From Coxiellaceae bacterium (GTDB taxonomy: Bacteria > Pseudomonadota > Gammaproteobacteria > Coxiellales > Coxiellaceae): 64,000 bases of DNA. This document shows, one piece after another, positions 1-9,142 of this stretch (positions are counted from its first letter, which is position 1; every line of letters begins with the position of its first letter). Made by a program: the position numbers and the translations under genes. The notes under the pieces were generated by a model that did no database searches, had not been told where the DNA came from, and saw only the letters and a list, made by a program, of their open reading frames with translations. Location of the stretch: assembly GCA_029212925.1 (NCBI GenBank), contig JARGOB010000011.1:46124-110123 (forward strand), written 5' to 3'.

Positions 1-1390
1 TGGATACTTCCGGTGCATTGATGATTGGCGTAAATGCGGTACCACCAATACCTCCCAAGCTGGAAATAGTAAAGCAACCGCCCTGCATATCACCCAAACC
101 TAATTTGCCATCACGTGCTTTAACACTGATGTCACCCAGCTCTCTCGCTAATTCAATAATTGATTTCTTTTCAACATCACGAATCACTGGCACCACTAAA
201 CCATTCGGTGTATCAACGGCGATGCCAATATGGAAATATTTTTTCAGAATTAAATTTTCACCGTTATTATCCAGTGATGCATTGAAATGAGGAAACTCAC
301 GTAATGCCGCAACCACTGCTTTCATAATAAATACAATCGGTGTTAGCTTAACGCCTTGCGCCGCAGCGGCGCCTTTTTGTTCTTGACGAAACGCTTCCAT
401 ATCAGTGATATCAGCTTGATCAAATTGAGTAACATGAGGAATGCCCACCCAGTTACGTGCCATATTCGCAGCTGTCGCTTTTTTAATTTTGCCTAATGCT
501 AAAGTCTCAGTTTCACCAAACTTATTAAAGTCGACTTTAGGTAATGGCGCTAATTTGAATGGGAAGTCACCACCGCCGGATCCACCTTGGCCCATAGAGC
601 GTTTCAAGTCGTCTTTAGTGATACGACCTTTATTGCCAGTGCCTTTAATCTTAGATAAATCGACACCAAGCTCGTGGGCTAAGCGACGCACAGCTGGACC
701 GGCATAAACTTCACCTGAACTGCTAACTGAACTAGTTTGCTTTTCTGGCGTAGGCGCCTGCACTTTAGCTGTATCTGGCTCCTTAGTTGTATCCGGCTCC
801 TTGGTTGCAGGCGCGCCCCACGCAGTGGCCGTAGCGATAACATCGCCTTCAGAAACTTTATCACCGACTTTAATATTAATGGATTTAATTTCACCGGCGA
901 TTGGTGAGGGCACATCCATGGTGGCTTTATCACCTTCAAGCGTTAATAAAGGTTGTTCAACTTCAACTTTATCACCTACGGCAACACTGATTTCGATAAC
1001 ATCAACATGATCCGCACCACCTAAATCGGGAACCTTTATTTCTTGTTCTGTTGCTTGTGCAGCAGGTTGCTCAGCTTCTTTTTCAACTGTTTTCTCAGCT
1101 GGCTCAGATACTGTATCTGCAGGTGCTTCATCTGCTGGCGCATCAGTTGCACCTTCAGCTTCCAGTGTCACTAACGGATCGCCTTCAGACACTTTATCAC
1201 CCACTTTTAAATCAACACTAACGACCTTACCTGCTTTAGGTGATGGCACATCCATCGTTGCTTTGTCGCCCTCTAAAGTCGCGATTGGTGTTTCAACTTC
1301 AATCACATCACCGGGTTTAACCAATACTTCAATCACATCGACGTCTGCAGCGCCGCCCAGGTCAGGTAATTTTATTTTTTCTTCTGCCAC
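1..1390 (-). CDS. aceF: Pyruvate dehydrogenase E2, dihydrolipoyl acetyltransferase (3' end outside window)
   Basis: E2 core of the pyruvate dehydrogenase complex, which transfers the acetyl group from E1 to CoA through lipoyl-lysine arms. The reverse strand is open from a GTG at 1390 to the left edge. The N-terminus carries a lipoyl domain (KIKLPDLGGA, lipoyl lysine in EGDKATMDVPSP), an Ala/Pro/Glu-rich linker, a second lipoyl domain with the same EGDKATMDVPSP motif, another flexible linker, an E1/E3-binding segment (AGPAVRRLAHELGVDL, then GTGNKGRI) and the start of the catalytic acyltransferase domain. The window ends around INAPEVS, so the catalytic HxxxDG region is not visible. The GTG start is supported by an AGGGGAGA ribosome site and lies 14 nt after the aceE stop, so the two genes form one operon. 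Confidence 0.97.
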   Translation of the reverse strand, partial: MAEEKIKLPDLGGAADVDVIEVLVKPGDVIEVETPIATLEGDKATMDVPSPKAGKVVSVDLKVGDKVSEGDPLVTLEAEGATDAPADEAPADTVSEPAEKTVEKEAEQPAAQATEQEIKVPDLGGADHVDVIEISVAVGDKVEVEQPLLTLEGDKATMDVPSPIAGEIKSINIKVGDKVSEGDVIATATAWGAPATKEPDTTKEPDTAKVQAPTPEKQTSSVSSSGEVYAGPAVRRLAHELGVDLSKIKGTGNKGRITKDDLKRSMGQGGSGGGDFPFKLAPLPKVDFNKFGETETLALGKIKKATAANMARNWVGIPHVTQFDQADITDMEAFRQEQKGAAAAQGVKLTPIVFIMKAVVAALREFPHFNASLDNNGENLILKKYFHIGIAVDTPNGLVVPVIRDVEKKSIIELARELGDISVKARDGKLGLGDMQGGCFTISSLGGIGGTAFTPIINAPEVS

Positions 1391-1404
1391 GAAGACTCTC
1401 CCCT

Positions 1405-4071
1405 TTAATGTGAAACCGGCTCAGGATGATCTGGGTTAATACCCAAATCTTTACGAGCCTTCAGTAATTCATCTAATGTTAATTGGCCATCATCATGCAA
1501 ACCTTTTAATGCGGTATACACTACCATTTTGGCATCGACTTCAAAGTAATCACGCAATGCAACACGCGTATCACTGCGGCCAAAACCATCGGTACCTAAC
1601 GCATAATATGGTCGATCTAAGCTTTCACGAATTTGATCAGCAAACAAACGAATATAATCAGTCACTGCAATCACCGGACCTTTAGCATCTTTCATGCAAG
1701 CTTCAACATGTGATTGCCCGTGATCCGTGTCAGGTTGCAATAAACGCAATCGACTAATGCTACGCCAGTCGCGATACAACTCGGTAAAGCTAGTCACACT
1801 CCAGATATCAGACGTGACACCGTATTTATCTTTTAATATATCAGCCGCCGCAATCGCTTCACGTAGAATTGTTCCTGAACCCATCAACTGCACATGTTTA
1901 TCCGCTGGCTTATCCGTCTGCTGCAAACAATACATACCTTTAATAATGCCTTCTTCAGCACCCTTAGGCATCGCGGGATGTTGATAGTTCTCGTTCATCA
2001 ATGTTAGGTAGTAATAAACGTCTTCTTGGTTTTGGTACATACGCACCATACCGTCATGCAGAATCACCGCTAGCTCATAAGAAAAAGTCGGATCATAACA
2101 AACACAATTCGGCACCATATCAAACATCAAAATATTATGACCATCTTGGTGCTGTAAACCTTCACCTGCCAAGGTGGTTTTACCAGCCGTACCACCCATA
2201 ATAAATCCGCGTGCACGCATATCACCAGCAGCCCAACAAAAGTCACCGACGCGCTGGAAGCCAAACATCGAGTAATACACATAAAATGGAATCATCGGCA
2301 CATCAGAATGGCTGTAACTGGTAGCCGCCGCAATCCAACTGGCCATAGCGCCCGCTTCGTTAATGCCTTGTTGCAGTAACTGACCTTTTTGATCTTCACG
2401 GTAATACATGAGTTCGTTTTTATCTTCTGGCGTATATTGTTGACCGCGCGGCGCATAAATACCGATCTGACGGAACAAGCCTTCCATACCAAAAGTTCGC
2501 GATTCATCAGCCAGAATAGGCACGACATGATCTTTAATGTTTTTATCTTTTAACATCGCACTTAAGCAGCGCACAAAAGCCATCGCTGTTGATATTTCAC
2601 GTTCACCGGTGCCATCTAACATCGCTTGAAATGCAGTAACTTCAGGAATAACTAATGCTGTCGTTTCACGTTGACGACGACGCGGTAAATAGCCACCTAG
2701 GTTTTCTCGCTGCGCATGCAAATATTTCATTTCTGGGCTGTCTTCAGCCGGTTTATAAAATTCTAAATCTTCAACCTGCTTATCGGATAAGGGCAACTCA
2801 AAACGATCACGAAATAATTTGAGGTCATCAACTGACATCGACTTGGCTTGGTGGGTTTTATTCTGCGCTTCACCGGATGAACCCATGCCCCAGCCCTTAA
2901 CGGTTTTAGCTAAGATAACCGTTGGCTGGCCTTTATGCTCAACCGCCGCATGAAACGCGGAAAAAACTTTTTGCACATCATGACCACCATCCAATAAACA
3001 CTTCAGTTCATCATCAGACATGTCCGCCACTAACGCTTTGAGCTCAGGGGTATTAAAGAAGTTTTCACGCATATAAGCGCCATCTTTACCGCCGTAGTTT
3101 TGGTATTCACCATCAACCAAATCACCGATGCGCTTACGCAACACCCCTTGGCTATCTTGGTCGAATATTTTTTGCCAGGACTCGCCCCAAATCACTTTGA
3201 TTACATTCCAACCAGCACCGCGATAGACCCTTTCGTATTCTTGAATGATTTGACCATCACCCCATACCGGGCCATCGAGACGTTGCAGGTTACAACTAAT
3301 AACAAAAATAAGATTATCTAAGCCATCACGACCAGCAATATTCAAACCACCGAGTGATTCCACCTCACCCATTTCACCATCACCGCAATACGCCCAAATA
3401 TGACGATCATCAGCCTTAGCCAACCCACGGTTGTGCAAATACTTTAAAAATTGCGCTTGATAAATTGCCATCAACGGACCTAAACCCATCGACACGGTAG
3501 CAAACTGCCAAAAGTCGGGCATTAACCACGGATGCGGATAAGAAGGTAACCCTTCAGGATGCCCAATCTCTTGACGAAACTGATCCAGCTGATGCTCAGA
3601 CAAATGCCCTTCTAAAAATGCGCGCGCATACATACCAGGAGATGAATGACCTTGGTAATAAACCGAGTCACCACCATGATTATCATTCGCACCATTAAAG
3701 AAATAAGTACTACCCACTTCATACAGCGTGGCCGCTGCAGCATAACTCGCAATATGACCACCAAGCTCTTTGGCTTTATGGCCAGCACGCATCACCATAC
3801 AAATCGCATTCCAACGCATCGCATTAGTCAGTTTTTCCATGAGCACACCATCATCCGGCAACTTAGCTTCTGCACTTGCCGCAATGGTATTCATATAAGG
3901 TGTATTTAAAGTTTGACCTGCCGCAAGCCCTGCTCGACTGGCGTGGTCTGATAAAGTTGATAACAATGACTGCGCATACTCTGTGCCTTCAAAAGCAATG
4001 ACCGCATCGAGTGCTTTTAGCCACTCTTTTTTTTCATCATCGTTAAGCTGAACGTTGTCTGATTCCGACAT
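1405..4071 (-). CDS. aceE: Pyruvate dehydrogenase E1 component, homodimeric type
   Basis: Thiamine-diphosphate-dependent decarboxylation of pyruvate and reductive acetylation of E2. The 888-residue length fits the single-chain homodimeric E1 of gammaproteobacteria. The thiamine-binding motif begins with GDGEMGE near residue 230 and ends with SCNLQRLDGPV near 259, where E. coli has NCN. Further family landmarks are YYQGHSSPGMYAR near residue 138 and GLQHQDGHN in the second half. It is the first gene of the aceE-aceF unit. No pdhR-like gene is seen immediately upstream, and the 132 nt before the start show no obvious operator. Confidence 0.98.
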   Translation of the reverse strand: MSESDNVQLNDDEKKEWLKALDAVIAFEGTEYAQSLLSTLSDHASRAGLAAGQTLNTPYMNTIAASAEAKLPDDGVLMEKLTNAMRWNAICMVMRAGHKAKELGGHIASYAAAATLYEVGSTYFFNGANDNHGGDSVYYQGHSSPGMYARAFLEGHLSEHQLDQFRQEIGHPEGLPSYPHPWLMPDFWQFATVSMGLGPLMAIYQAQFLKYLHNRGLAKADDRHIWAYCGDGEMGEVESLGGLNIAGRDGLDNLIFVISCNLQRLDGPVWGDGQIIQEYERVYRGAGWNVIKVIWGESWQKIFDQDSQGVLRKRIGDLVDGEYQNYGGKDGAYMRENFFNTPELKALVADMSDDELKCLLDGGHDVQKVFSAFHAAVEHKGQPTVILAKTVKGWGMGSSGEAQNKTHQAKSMSVDDLKLFRDRFELPLSDKQVEDLEFYKPAEDSPEMKYLHAQRENLGGYLPRRRQRETTALVIPEVTAFQAMLDGTGEREISTAMAFVRCLSAMLKDKNIKDHVVPILADESRTFGMEGLFRQIGIYAPRGQQYTPEDKNELMYYREDQKGQLLQQGINEAGAMASWIAAATSYSHSDVPMIPFYVYYSMFGFQRVGDFCWAAGDMRARGFIMGGTAGKTTLAGEGLQHQDGHNILMFDMVPNCVCYDPTFSYELAVILHDGMVRMYQNQEDVYYYLTLMNENYQHPAMPKGAEEGIIKGMYCLQQTDKPADKHVQLMGSGTILREAIAAADILKDKYGVTSDIWSVTSFTELYRDWRSISRLRLLQPDTDHGQSHVEACMKDAKGPVIAVTDYIRLFADQIRESLDRPYYALGTDGFGRSDTRVALRDYFEVDAKMVVYTALKGLHDDGQLTLDELLKARKDLGINPDHPEPVSH

Positions 4072-4203
4072 ACTCGCCTCATTATTCTTTCGATCAATAT
4101 CTTAGATGCGTCGCAGGATATCATAGCTTTCTCACTCAAACCAGCCCACACCATCTGTACATATAACATGCAGTATAGACCTGAACTGTATAATGTTTGA
4201 GCT

Positions 4204-4932
4204 TTAAAGCAGCATGCCGATGCTAATTATTGCCAAGACGACTACCCACACCCAGATGGCGCGGATGACTAACGCAAGTGCTTGATGACTATCGGCTTCA
4301 GGTACTGCCATCTCAGCGAAGTTTACAGCTAACTCATTACAGTCAGTAATGCCTGTCGTCCATTGCTGACACCAAAATTTAAAAGTTTCGGCAAAGCGAC
4401 CCACCAAAGCATATGTTAACCCCAGTAACCGAACTGGAATCCAATCCAACACACCTAGCACCATTGACACTGCTGACAATTCATTACATTCCACTTTTTG
4501 TGCTTTCAAGTATTCACGCAAACAGTCACTAAAGAAATACAACGCTAAACCCACAGGGCCTAATAAACAAAACCAGAAAATTCGGGCAAAAATAAATTGG
4601 TAGCTATGTTCAAAAATTTGTTGCTTATCACGCTTTTCATCCGCATGGCGTCCAGGGATATGTAACGTATACCACAGCCAAATCACCCCTAAGATGAAAA
4701 ACCCAAACCAACCAAACGCCAACTTCACTACCCAAAAGACCAATGCTACAACAATTAATGGAATCACCACATATTGCGCCACACCACTGTAACCTTGCCC
4801 AGCCTCAGGGGCTTGCGCATGCTTTTTCATCCAGCCAAACAGGTTGGACATCCAATTATCCGGCAATACATCGCTGGAAAAGTTAAACCAATGCTGCACA
4901 ATCACACAAATCAACACGGCAATAAACGTCAT
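4204..4932 (-). CDS. ampE: AmpE-like inner-membrane protein
   Basis: A 242-residue polytopic membrane protein of the AmpE/CobD-like family. In enterobacteria AmpE is encoded with the AmpD amidase and is proposed to act in sensing of cell-wall fragments and beta-lactamase induction. The sequence has an N-terminal hydrophobic segment (MTFIAVLICVIVQHWF), two or three central segments including FWVVKLAFGWFGFFILGVIW, and a C-terminal segment rich in V, I and A. Residues DWIPVRLLGLTYALVG match the family's central motif. No ampD lies beside it. It follows the antiporter gene by 21 nt on the same strand, so co-transcription is likely. Family assignment is fairly secure; the role here is inferred. 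Confidence 0.82.
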   Translation of the reverse strand: MTFIAVLICVIVQHWFNFSSDVLPDNWMSNLFGWMKKHAQAPEAGQGYSGVAQYVVIPLIVVALVFWVVKLAFGWFGFFILGVIWLWYTLHIPGRHADEKRDKQQIFEHSYQFIFARIFWFCLLGPVGLALYFFSDCLREYLKAQKVECNELSAVSMVLGVLDWIPVRLLGLTYALVGRFAETFKFWCQQWTTGITDCNELAVNFAEMAVPEADSHQALALVIRAIWVWVVVLAIISIGMLL

Positions 4933-4953
4933 GTCTACATTCCTTAATAGCTA

Positions 4954-6141
4954 TTAATCACGCCGCAGCTTGTCTGAAGTCGCAACCGGCGTGGGGTATT
5001 TCATTACCACATAATATGACGACACAATAAAACTAATAATCGTAGCCGCTTGAATCAAATAAGCCGCAGTTGCACCAATCAAACTGGTATCCAACCCAAC
5101 ATAAGCAATAATCAATGAAAACTCACTGATTTGCCCTAAGCGCACACCCACTTCCCACGACACATGTTTCGGCTCGCCAACACGCTTTAATAAGAAATGA
5201 AACACAATGGGCTTTATCACTAAAAGCACCACCGCCAAAATAATTGCTGGAAATATAACCAACGGGAAATATTTCAAATTAAAGCTCGCACCCACCGAAA
5301 AGAAGAACATCACGAGGAAAAAGTCACGGACTGGCTTTAAGCTCTCAGCTATATATATAGAGATAGGACTGGACGCAATCGTCACACCCGCCACAAAAGC
5401 ACCGATCTCAGCAGATAAACCAAATAATGCGGCCAACTGAGACAAACTCAAACACCAGGCAATCGCTAGCAAGAACATATATTCACGAATACGATCAAAA
5501 CGAGCAAATAACTTAAGCAAGACAAAACGTTCAATTAAAAACGCCACCAGCACCATGGCAGGAAAACCAAGCAGTACCAATTTCACATCATTTAGCAAAA
5601 CACCCTTGGCCAATGCGCCGTGCATCAACAACAACACCGCAATAGCCACCAAATCCTGTAACAACAGCACACTGATCATTACCTCACCAGTATGTTGGTG
5701 GTGCAAAATGGTAGTGGGTAATAATTTAATGCCGATAATGGTACTCGAGAACATCATTGCCGCACCGATCACCATGCATTCGACTGAACTGAAACCATAT
5801 GCCCAAGAAATTAAATAACCGACCGCTAGGAAAACCAGCGAGCTAACCACACCAACCAATGAAACTTTCTTTAACATCTGTATCAATTTTTGTGGTGGCA
5901 GGTGTAAGCCTAGTAGAAACAGCAGGAATATAATCCCGATATCACCAATACCCTTAACAAGACTAGGGTCTCCCACTAAGTTAACATGAAAATAACTCGA
6001 TAAACCCCACGGCCCGAGTATCACACCTAATAACATATAGGCCACTAACATCGATTGACGTGTAATTAACGCCAAGGTCGACAATACAGCAGCTCCAGCA
6101 AAAATTAAGAAAATCGAAAAAATAAGTGTATCTTCAGTCAT
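4954..6141 (-). CDS. CPA2-family monovalent cation:proton antiporter (KefB/RosB-like)
   Basis: A 395-residue integral membrane exchanger of the Na+/H+ exchanger fold. It has about a dozen hydrophobic helices from the N-terminus (TLIFSIFLIFAGAAVLSTL) to the C-terminus, and glycine-rich signatures typical of CPA2 proteins (GVILGPWGLSS, GIIFLLFLLGL, MMFSSTIIG, QDLVAIAVLLL, GAFVAGV). It ends right after the transport domain and has no C-terminal TrkA-N/RCK domain, unlike full KefB/KefC, so nucleotide or glutathione gating is not expected. It sits only 3 nt downstream of the DUF2147 gene and upstream of ampE. The transported ion (K+ or Na+) cannot be told from sequence. Confidence 0.9.
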   Translation of the reverse strand: MTEDTLIFSIFLIFAGAAVLSTLALITRQSMLVAYMLLGVILGPWGLSSYFHVNLVGDPSLVKGIGDIGIIFLLFLLGLHLPPQKLIQMLKKVSLVGVVSSLVFLAVGYLISWAYGFSSVECMVIGAAMMFSSTIIGIKLLPTTILHHQHTGEVMISVLLLQDLVAIAVLLLMHGALAKGVLLNDVKLVLLGFPAMVLVAFLIERFVLLKLFARFDRIREYMFLLAIAWCLSLSQLAALFGLSAEIGAFVAGVTIASSPISIYIAESLKPVRDFFLVMFFFSVGASFNLKYFPLVIFPAIILAVVLLVIKPIVFHFLLKRVGEPKHVSWEVGVRLGQISEFSLIIAYVGLDTSLIGATAAYLIQAATIISFIVSSYYVVMKYPTPVATSDKLRRD

Positions 6142-6144
6142 AAA

Positions 6145-6660
6145 TTATTTAGCCTGCGCTTTGGGGTGAACACGATACCACATATCAGAACGACCAAATA
6201 ACGGTATACCTATATAACCATGCACATCTAACACATTACCATTTTGCTTTAGTGTTAAATGGCATTTATAGGTCTTGCCATTAGTAGGATCCATAATGCG
6301 TCCATCGTTATAAAAGTTGGGATCTTCCGTTGCCTTAAAATGATTTATAATCTGCATACCAAGGATAGGCTTGTTATGTAGTGCTCCTTTGCATTTCTTG
6401 CAAACATCGTTTTTCATATGGCCATCTTCAGGATATATGTAGTGAATGCGACCGTAATATAAGTCATCCTTGCCTTTCCAAATTTTAATGACTGATGACG
6501 CTTCATTGGTATTGTGATCGATTGTTTGCCAATAACCAGCAGGTGTTGTATAAGTTTTCTTCGCTTTAGTTGCCGCATTTATTTGAAAGCAAGACAACAA
6601 ACCCATACACAACAATAAGACGATCGTGGTAATTTTTTTTTGAAAAAATCCGGTTTTCAT
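6145..6660 (-). CDS. Secreted DUF2147-family protein
   Basis: A 171-residue exported protein. An N-terminal signal peptide is clear (positively charged start, hydrophobic TTIVLLLCMGLLSCF, cleavage likely after INA). The mature part carries the DUF2147 pattern: GYWQTID near the start, a central KNDVCKKCKGALHNKPILGM, DGRIMDPTNGKTYKCHLTL and a closing GYIGIPLFGRSDMWYRV. The two cysteine pairs could form disulfides in the periplasm. The family is a small beta-rich domain of unknown function. It is the first gene of the unit with the antiporter and ampE. Confidence 0.85.
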   Translation of the reverse strand: MKTGFFQKKITTIVLLLCMGLLSCFQINAATKAKKTYTTPAGYWQTIDHNTNEASSVIKIWKGKDDLYYGRIHYIYPEDGHMKNDVCKKCKGALHNKPILGMQIINHFKATEDPNFYNDGRIMDPTNGKTYKCHLTLKQNGNVLDVHGYIGIPLFGRSDMWYRVHPKAQAK

Positions 6661-6841
6661 TTCAATTACTCCGAGATTATACTAGGGACCCTCGTAAAAA
6701 CGCCCAAAAATTGTAACACGATTACAGTATTTTTCTATATAAAATAAAAAAATGTTTGCTAAGTGTTTAATCTTATTGATTTATATTGTATTATTATTGA
6801 TGTCGACTTTGACTTTTAGGAAAAACTGCAGGAGAACTAAA

Positions 6842-7345
6842 ATGCCAGCAAGAAAAACAGCAACTAAAGGACGTTCAAAAAAACGTGTAGCTAAGAAGCC
6901 TGGGCTAACAACAGCTCAAGCCAAAAAGCTAAACGATAAACTCAAGGCAGCTTTGAAAGAAGTTGCAAAACTGAAAGCTGCTCTCAAAAAAGCCGCAGCT
7001 GATGCTAAGAAGAAAGAAGCAGCTAAGAAAAAGGCACTAGCCGCAGCAGCTGCTAAACTCAAAAAAGCAGCAGCCGCTAAAAAGAAAAAAGCAGCTACTA
7101 AGAAAAGAAAAACAACAAAGAAAAAAGCTACTAAGAAAAAACCAGCTAAAAAGAAAGTAGCTAAGAAGAAACCAGCTAAACGCAAAGCAGCTAAGAAAAA
7201 ACCTGCTAAGCGTAAAGTAGCTAAAAAGAAAGTGGCTAAGAAAAAGCCTGCTAAACGCAAAGTAGCTAAGAAAAAGCCTGCTAAGCGTAAAACAGCAGCT
7301 AAAAAGAAGCCAGCTAAAAGAAAAGCTGCTAAAAAGAAAAAATAA
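6842..7345 (+). CDS. Lys/Ala-rich histone H1-like DNA-binding protein
   Basis: A 167-residue protein made almost entirely of K, A and some R, P and T. The N-terminus is RKTATKGRSKKRVAKK, followed by a 70-residue predicted helical or coiled region of AALKKAAADAKKKE type and then more than ten copies of KKPAK, KKVAK or KRKAA-like pentads to the end. This matches bacterial H1-like proteins (Coxiella Hq1, chlamydial Hc1/Hc2, AlgP tail), which bind and compact DNA. I place the start at 6842, because AGGAG lies just upstream and the sequence before it codes for an unrelated hydrophobic stretch. A rho-independent terminator follows. Codons alternate within the pentads, so the repeat is selected at protein level. 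Confidence 0.85.
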   Translation: MPARKTATKGRSKKRVAKKPGLTTAQAKKLNDKLKAALKEVAKLKAALKKAAADAKKKEAAKKKALAAAAAKLKKAAAAKKKKAATKKRKTTKKKATKKKPAKKKVAKKKPAKRKAAKKKPAKRKVAKKKVAKKKPAKRKVAKKKPAKRKTAAKKKPAKRKAAKKKK

Positions 7346-7366
7346 GTCTTTTTAGTTAGCACTCTA

Positions 7367-7393
7367 AGCCACCTCCGGGTGGCTTTTTCTTTT
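7367..7393 (+). terminator. Rho-independent terminator of the H1-like gene
   Basis: An AGCCACC stem pairs with GGTGGCT across a TCCG loop and is followed by a T-rich tract (TTTTTCTTTT). It lies about 20 nt after the stop codon. Confidence 0.85.
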
Positions 7394-7439
7394 GTGTCCT
7401 TCTGCTCAACAGCCCTTTATGACCTCATCTCAAAAATCG

Positions 7440-7545
7440 AACAGAATGATCCTCGTCATTGCGAGGAGGAACAACGAAGCAATCCATATCATGAACACCC
7501 CAAGGTTGCCCGCAGGGGCGACGCCCATAAAATAGATTAACACAG
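7440..7545. repeat. Intergenic dispersed-repeat-like segment
   Basis: The 211-nt gap between two convergent genes contains GTCATTGCGAGGAGGAACAA and GAAGCAATCC, a phrasing seen in dispersed intergenic repeats of many host-associated proteobacteria, followed by a GC-rich piece with the short inverted words GCCCGCAGGGGC and GGGCG. No coding sequence is supported. Only one copy is visible in this window, so the repeat status rests on recollection of the motif. Confidence 0.4.
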
Positions 7546-7556
7546 GGAAACTAACC

Positions 7557-7925
7557 CTAGGCCTCAGGCTGATCTTTAAGCTGATCCTTTAACTTAGCAA
7601 TATCAACTGCCTTAGCTTGATCAATCAAATCATCCAAGGCTTGCGCCGGCAATGCACCAGATTCGTCATAAACCGCCACCTGCTCACGCAAAATCATCAA
7701 CCACGGCACGGAGCGCACATTAAACTCTTCAGCCAAACCTTTTTCTTTATCAATATCAACACTAGCAAAGGCTACATCAACATGCTTCTCGGCGGCTAAT
7801 TTCATGACCTCCGCAAAACCTTTGCAAGGACCACACCACTCAGCCCAAAAATCGATAACAATCAAATCATGCTTTTCAACAAAAGCATCAAAGCTTTCTT
7901 CCGTTAATTCTGTTATTTGGCTCAT
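7557..7925 (-). CDS. Thioredoxin-family protein
   Basis: A 122-residue single-domain thioredoxin. The redox site is WAEWCGPCKG near residue 28, the expected CGPC form, and the cis-proline loop is VRSVPWLMI near residue 71. It should reduce disulfides in cytoplasmic proteins using thioredoxin reductase. The C-terminus extends about 15 residues beyond classical TrxA with a charged tail (KLKDQLKDQPEA). A strong AGGAGG site lies just before the ATG. It is on the same strand as adk, 22 nt after the adk stop. It could be TrxA itself or a secondary thioredoxin; the window has no other. Confidence 0.92.
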   Translation of the reverse strand: MSQITELTEESFDAFVEKHDLIVIDFWAEWCGPCKGFAEVMKLAAEKHVDVAFASVDIDKEKGLAEEFNVRSVPWLMILREQVAVYDESGALPAQALDDLIDQAKAVDIAKLKDQLKDQPEA

Positions 7926-7947
7926 CCTTACCTCCTGTTATGACCGC

Positions 7948-8640
<693 letters not shown>

Positions 8641-9135
8641 CTATTGGCAATATTTCTTAACTTTTGGCCCTCGATCTAAACGTTGGCGCCCACTATGCGA
8701 CACTACCACCGCTCTATCACTATCGGGGGAACCTTGTGTACATAAGTAGAACCGGCCCTGCTGACCCAGAGTAAATCCTGAGGGCGCAAATTTCAAGTAA
8801 TCATTCTGACCATAACTCCCGCGCCAACTTAAATGCCAACTTTTTATCTTGCGCGCCCAATAGCGTAGCTTCACCTGATCCACAGCAGACACCACCAACA
8901 AACCCGCTTGCCAATCACCATCACAATACTGCCCATGACTGCCGCATAACGTAATCACCCCCCCACGCGACAAAGCCGCCATCTGAGAAAAACGAATCAT
9001 GGAACTCAGCTGATCCAACTGTAAGTGTAAATTCTGCCGCTGCTGGATTGACTGCCACGCTGGCAAGGTCAGCGCCGAAATGATCATCAATATTGATAAG
9101 GTAAGCAGCATTTCAGTTAAGGAAAACGCCCTCAT
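8641..9135 (-). CDS. FimT/GspH-type minor pseudopilin
   Basis: A type IV pilus or type II secretion minor pseudopilin of 164 residues. It starts MRAFSLTEMLLTLSIL: a very short leader with prepilin peptidase cleavage expected at A|F, Glu at mature position 5 and a hydrophobic N-terminal helix. The body is a beta-rich GspH-like domain with two cysteines (LCGSHGQYCDGDW) and a C-terminal GRQRLDRG, as in FimT. An upstream TTG would add 20 residues but would bury the leader and overlap the preceding CNNM gene; the ATG at 9135 gives a normal leader and a 7-nt gap. It stands apart from other pilus genes. Confidence 0.85.
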   Translation of the reverse strand: MRAFSLTEMLLTLSILMIISALTLPAWQSIQQRQNLHLQLDQLSSMIRFSQMAALSRGGVITLCGSHGQYCDGDWQAGLLVVSAVDQVKLRYWARKIKSWHLSWRGSYGQNDYLKFAPSGFTLGQQGRFYLCTQGSPDSDRAVVVSHSGRQRLDRGPKVKKYCQ

Positions 9136-9142
9136 GCAACAA

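Noticed and set aside
6916..7362. Long hydrophobic open frame on the minus strand
   Set aside because: It is the antisense of the Lys/Ala codons of the H1-like gene and consists of F, L, A and V only; no ribosome site.
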